Positions 5,751-8,166 of a DNA stretch of 8,166 nt are shown in pieces. The notes under the pieces were generated by a model. That model was not told the origin of the DNA, searched no databases, and saw only the letters and a program-made list of their open reading frames with translations. This stretch comes from CAZDAM01 sp964503595 (lineage in GTDB: Bacteria; Muiribacteriota; UBA6191): assembly GCA_964503595.1 (NCBI GenBank), contig CAZDAM010000126.1, forward strand, positions 1-8,166, given 5' to 3'. How positions within the stretch are numbered: the stretch's first letter is position 1; each line of letters begins with the position of its first letter. Both the position numbers and the translations under genes were made by a program.

Positions 5751-7217
5751 ATGGCCTTCTGCCTGCTGATTTTTCTGATTTTTTCCGGAAGGGCTGCGGC
5801 AGACTGTGAAGTAGGCTGGAATCAGCCACCATCACCCGGCAATCTGTTTGAACTGGTTCAGGCGTCCATTCAGGAAGTGACTGAAACCACACCTGCTATC
5901 GACATCTTTTTTCATGAACTGACCTTTGAGCCCCTGATTCAGCTTCTTGAAGAAAAGGCCTCAAAGGGTTTTTCAATTCGTGTCTATCTGGAGCAGTCCA
6001 CCATGCTCTCCGGAGGCCATCGCCTCGATCTTGCCGGACCATTGGCCATAGAACGCCTGAGACGGGCAGGTATGGAAGTGCGCACTGACTTTCACGATGG
6101 CTCCGGCGCCGGAAGAGCCCATTCCAAATACCTGCTTCTACCACCCGAAACTGTGGTAACCGGTTCCTGGAATGCGACGGCAACCGGACTTCTGAAAAAT
6201 GCCAACCACATGATCAGAGTCCGCTCCAAAGAGCTTTTTGAACGTTACCGCAAAGCCTTTGAAGAATATGCCTGGAATGAGCAGGACCTGCGCCGTCTGC
6301 CGGTACGTTCCCAGGGCAGTTACGAGGCCTGTTTTCCTCCTCAGGAAAGCTGCCTTCCCATGGTGCAGGAATTCCTGCTGGAATCATTGAAACCTCTCGA
6401 TCTTTTTCTCTTTCAGTTTTCCGAACCGCATTTGATGCAGACTCTGGCCTGGCAGTCCGAAACGGGTCGGAATATCCGTTTGACTCTGGATAGGAGGGGT
6501 CTCGGATTTCGTCTTCCCCAAGGAGGCAGAATGCGTGACTGGATCGGAAAAAGAAGGATTCAGGCCCATCTGCCCGGAACCGAAGGGCTCTGGCATCACA
6601 AGACAGCCTTCACAAAAACAGGTTTTCTGAGTGGTTCCCTGAACTGGTCCACCGAGGCCTTCCATAAAAGTCAGGAGAACATTCTCTGGGTGAAAGATGA
6701 GATCTGTGCCGGGAAGTTTCATCGGGCCATGCTGAAGTCAGGCTCACTTTCGGCGATGCCGGAAACCTCCCTGCCCTTATCTGTTTTCCCGAATACCCGG
6801 ATTCAGAAGGTGAGGATTGCGGGACCATATCTTGAAGTCTGGGCAGACCCATCCCCCGCACTGACTCTGGAGATTTCGGATCGGGAATGGTCGGAATGCG
6901 AAACGAGGAGTGATGCCCAGATCTGCCGTTTGCGGGATTATCAAAGGCTCCAGTCCCATGCCATTACTCTAAGGCATACTTCTTCTCTGGCCCTTGATGG
7001 AATTGCCTTTCAGGGTGGAAGCCGGATCAACCGTAAATCCTGGCATGCCCTGGCAGAACTCAAAGCGCGGGGAATCTGGGCTGGATGTCCCGATGACTTT
7101 ACTTCTTCGAGCTGCTTTCTGAACTGGAAGGAAGTTGCTGCCGCTTCCTGCTATGAGTCCCTGTCTGATACGGGTTTCAAGCTTGACTGGCAGCCTTGTC
7201 CGTCTTCAGAAGAATGA
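5751..7217 (+). CDS. Secreted phospholipase-D-like protein with two HKD-type motifs
   Basis: PLD-superfamily enzymes cleave or transfer phosphodiester bonds through a covalent phosphohistidine; members act on lipids or nucleic acids. This 488-residue protein has a putative signal peptide: a hydrophobic core (3-12) and an Ala-Ala-Ala site before Asp18, though with no positive charge at the N-terminus. It is probably exported. Two PLD repeats are visible. The first has HSK (His124, Lys126) with GSWN (138-141), and the second has HHK (His282, Lys284) with GSLN (295-298). The Asp of HxKxxxxD is Pro131 in the first and Lys289 in the second. The downstream Glu is kept only in the second (Glu309). 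A C-terminal region (about 340-488) has no recognised fold and contains several cysteines (383, 392, 446, 455, 467 and 483), consistent with disulfides outside the cytoplasm. An in-frame stop at 5739-5741 makes ATG 5751 the first possible ATG start. Substrate is unknown; nuclease or lipase are both possible. Confidence 0.87.
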   Translation: MAFCLLIFLIFSGRAAADCEVGWNQPPSPGNLFELVQASIQEVTETTPAIDIFFHELTFEPLIQLLEEKASKGFSIRVYLEQSTMLSGGHRLDLAGPLAIERLRRAGMEVRTDFHDGSGAGRAHSKYLLLPPETVVTGSWNATATGLLKNANHMIRVRSKELFERYRKAFEEYAWNEQDLRRLPVRSQGSYEACFPPQESCLPMVQEFLLESLKPLDLFLFQFSEPHLMQTLAWQSETGRNIRLTLDRRGLGFRLPQGGRMRDWIGKRRIQAHLPGTEGLWHHKTAFTKTGFLSGSLNWSTEAFHKSQENILWVKDEICAGKFHRAMLKSGSLSAMPETSLPLSVFPNTRIQKVRIAGPYLEVWADPSPALTLEISDREWSECETRSDAQICRLRDYQRLQSHAITLRHTSSLALDGIAFQGGSRINRKSWHALAELKARGIWAGCPDDFTSSSCFLNWKEVAAASCYESLSDTGFKLDWQPCPSSEE

Positions 7218-7551
7218 GTGCAATCAGGGCTGGCAGTGCTTGGACAAACAGAATCGAAGTCTTCGCCGTTGCTCCCCCGAAGATTCCGGCAATCAGGACA
7301 CAGATCAGAAAGAAGGCCTGAACGGAACGGGCCTGAGGGTTTTTGAAAAACAGGGTCGACCAGATCAGGCCTGCTGCCAGAAAGCCATTATAGAGTCCCT
7401 GATTCATGGCCAGAGCCTGAGACTGGGAAGCCTGTTCGGGAGTCAGGGCGAAAATTCTGAGACCAATCGGCTGGGTCCACAAAAACATTTCCAGTACCAG
7501 AAAACCCAGATGCTCCAGGGCAATGAAGAGGTTGAGAATTTTACTGACCAT
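7177..7551 (-). CDS. DUF1304 family small integral membrane protein
   Basis: The 124-residue product matches the DUF1304 family, whose function is not established. Diagnostic segments are ALEHLGFLVLEMFLW (11-25), with the family's Glu-His pair and second Glu; LTPEQ (36-40); and MNQGLYNGFLAAGLIW (49-64). Four membrane helices are likely (about 5-25, 52-69, 77-94 and 97-115). The length is normal. The start is supported by GGAG five bases upstream (complement of 7557-7560). Its last 41 bases overlap the end of the convergent PLD-like gene. The region upstream (7552-7659) is shared with the divergent small gene at 7660. It appears monocistronic. Confidence 0.93.
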   Translation of the reverse strand: MVSKILNLFIALEHLGFLVLEMFLWTQPIGLRIFALTPEQASQSQALAMNQGLYNGFLAAGLIWSTLFFKNPQARSVQAFFLICVLIAGIFGGATAKTSILFVQALPALIALILLKTDKAASQA

Positions 7552-7640
7552 ATTTTCTCCGTTGGTTACAGGAATATGTCATGGGAAAGGATTTTGAGCC
7601 AGTGAAACTTGGTTCTCAGGCGTTAAAAATTCTGCCGGTT

Positions 7641-7658
7641 TGTCCGTTGGATCGGACA
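7641..7658 (+). promoter_or_regulatory. Inverted repeat abutting the start of the 7660 gene
   Basis: TGTCCG-ttggat-CGGACA is a perfect 6-bp inverted repeat with a six-base loop, ending one base before the ATG at 7660. The only Shine-Dalgarno-like bases (GGA, 7649-7651) lie in the loop. As RNA it would control access to the start; as DNA it could be an operator. A GGA in a hairpin loop over a start codon is the arrangement recognised by CsrA/RsmA proteins. No csrA gene is visible here. The rest of the gap between the DUF1304 gene and this gene (7552-7640) holds no promoter I can defend. Confidence 0.4.
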
Positions 7659-7659
7659 T

Positions 7660-7878
7660 ATGAAGCAGAACATACTCGGTTACATCGCCATCGGACTGAT
7701 CGCCATTCTGGTATCCATGATTTCCACAAGCCGCATTGTGAAAGAAGAACGGGAGAGAGCCCGTCGCAAGATGCTCTCCATCCAGATGAAGGACAGCTCC
7801 CGCGAAAATGAGCCTCTCAAGGATCGTCTGAGTCTCTCCAGTCCAGCCAGTGGTCTGAGGACTGGAGTGTTGAAATGA
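7660..7878 (+). CDS. Small single-pass membrane protein, unknown function
   Basis: The 72-residue product has one hydrophobic segment (about 5-23: ILGYIAIGLIAILVSMIS) with Lys2 before it. A highly charged, Arg- and Glu-rich helix follows (about 25-37), then a hydrophilic tail. By the positive-inside rule the charged tail probably faces the cytoplasm. I recognise no family. Its reality is supported by the membrane/charged-helix pattern and by an ATGA overlap (7875-7878) with the next small reading frame. A competing frame beginning at 7581 crosses this gene, but its product is His/Arg-rich with no domain pattern, so I prefer this one. Ribosome-binding bases are weak and lie in a hairpin loop. 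Confidence 0.6.
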   Translation: MKQNILGYIAIGLIAILVSMISTSRIVKEERERARRKMLSIQMKDSSRENEPLKDRLSLSSPASGLRTGVLK

Positions 7879-8033
7879 ACCGGAACCGCCGCCACTCATC
7901 CCATTCCACTGAAAAAGCTGCCTCCCGCAAAAAATCACCTGATGGTGGTATCAGCTACTGCAAGGTGGAAGGTCGCCTACACGCCATTCCTCTGGAATAC
8001 TTCCTCGAGCTTGCTCCGGTGAGGATTCATTGA
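7875..8033 (+). CDS. Very small basic protein (52 aa), coupled to the upstream gene
   Basis: The reading frame starts at an ATG overlapping the stop of the 72-residue membrane protein as ATGA and ends with TGA at 8031-8033. The product begins with a basic, Ser/His-rich stretch, MNRNRRHSSHS (1-11), then AASRKKSP (15-22). A more ordinary segment, GISYCKVEGRLHAIPLEYFLELAPVRI (25-51), reads as a short strand and helix. No family is recognised. Support is limited to the coupling arrangement and the protein-like second half. It could instead be a chance frame downstream of the membrane protein. Confidence 0.4.
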   Translation: MNRNRRHSSHSTEKAASRKKSPDGGISYCKVEGRLHAIPLEYFLELAPVRIH

Positions 8034-8166
8034 TCTCAGAGCCAGATAGATTTATCCTGTTTTGCGGGTTGAAAGCCTGTAGGTTGTCGCCGGCCCGGGA
8101 ACCTGTCACATGACGGGCCGGAAATTCCGGAATGCGTCTGTCACGGGACAGATGGAAAAGTTCAGG
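8034..8166 (+). other. Non-coding region rich in inverted repeats, possible structured leader RNA (cut by window end)
   Basis: Several inverted repeats follow one another. CGGG/CCTG encloses a seven-base loop (8065-8079, one G-U pair). A perfect 8-bp pair, CCGGCCCG (8090-8097) with CGGGCCGG (8114-8121), follows. CCGGAA-A-TTCCGG (8118-8130) is an exact palindrome that competes with it for the shared CCGG. TCTGTC-ACGG-GACAGA (8137-8152) is a perfect 6-bp hairpin with a four-base loop. CCTGTTTT (8056-8063) can pair with AAAA...CAGG (8156-8166) across a three-base bulge and close the set. This could be a riboswitch-like leader or an intergenic hairpin cluster; no poly-T supports a terminator. An open frame from ATG 8110 (or ATG 8152, MEKFR) runs off the edge and could be the next gene's start. 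Confidence 0.3.

Noticed and set aside
5751..5807. Lipoprotein signal with acylated Cys19 in the PLD-like protein.
   Set aside because: Asp18 precedes the cysteine and there is no lipobox. An ordinary signal peptidase I site after Ala17 fits better.
7581..7811. 76-codon frame overlapping the 72-residue membrane protein.
   Set aside because: The product is a His/Arg/Asp-rich string with no hydrophobic or domain pattern. The 7660 frame has a clear membrane segment and a coupled downstream start.
8103..8144. Direct repeat of CTGTCAC (8103-8109 and 8138-8144).
   Set aside because: Only seven bases and two copies; each is explained by the local inverted repeats.
8056..8166. FMN riboswitch. Pieces such as CCGG-AAATTCCGG and GATGGAAAAG, in order, recall the RFN element.
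   Set aside because: The highly conserved GGTGAAAT segments and the CCGACGGT/AGTCCGGAT segment are missing or altered, and the stems do not fit the RFN pattern. A covariance search of extended sequence would decide.
8110..8166. Open frame from ATG 8110 (or 8152) to the window end as a separate gene.
   Set aside because: Only 19 codons are visible, the Shine-Dalgarno is weak, and the bases also form strong stems. It is mentioned in the region entry but not annotated as a gene.

Overview
This is a compact, gene-dense bacterial chromosome window. GC is moderate and codon use is CTG-rich. Most translation starts have a Shine-Dalgarno-like sequence, and neighbouring genes overlap by 1 to 41 bases. 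Nothing here fixes the phylum. uvrA and rsgA show only that it is a bacterium, and the sec-type signal peptide on one product shows protein export. The other genes look like divergent family members, as expected in a poorly sampled lineage. I see no insertion sequence, CRISPR array, tRNA or rRNA.

Layout. (1) Bases 1-2216, + strand: the 3' end of uvrA, then two overlapping genes that look co-transcribed with it. One is a metallo-beta-lactamase-fold protein that has lost most metal ligands. The other is a membrane protein that aligns with site-2 proteases (M50) but lacks every catalytic residue. (2) Bases 2202-3149, - strand: rsgA, a complete ribosome-assembly GTPase, tail-to-tail with the previous gene. 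(3) Bases 3150-3231: a short divergent promoter region. (4) Bases 3232-7217, + strand: a tight three-gene operon. It encodes an unrecognised 386-aa protein, a leucine/phenylalanine/valine-dehydrogenase-like protein with an altered active site (overlapping ATGA), and a secreted double-HKD phospholipase-D-like protein. (5) Bases 7177-7551, - strand: a DUF1304 membrane protein overlapping the end of the operon. (6) Bases 7660-8033, + strand: two very small genes coupled by ATGA. (7) Bases 8034-8166: non-coding, rich in inverted repeats, cut off by the window edge.

How the genes may work together. The strongest theme is that three enzyme-family proteins (MBL, M50 and amino-acid dehydrogenase) keep the fold motifs but have replaced catalytic residues at positions that align without gaps. 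A fourth, the PLD-like protein, lacks the Asp of both HKD motifs. The most interesting candidate for an undescribed system is the 3232-7217 operon. There the catalytic lysine of the dehydrogenase is a histidine, a His cluster follows the conserved active-site Asp, and about 50 extra residues sit near the N-terminus. This gene is translationally coupled to a protein of unknown family. Its biochemical role cannot be deduced from sequence alone.
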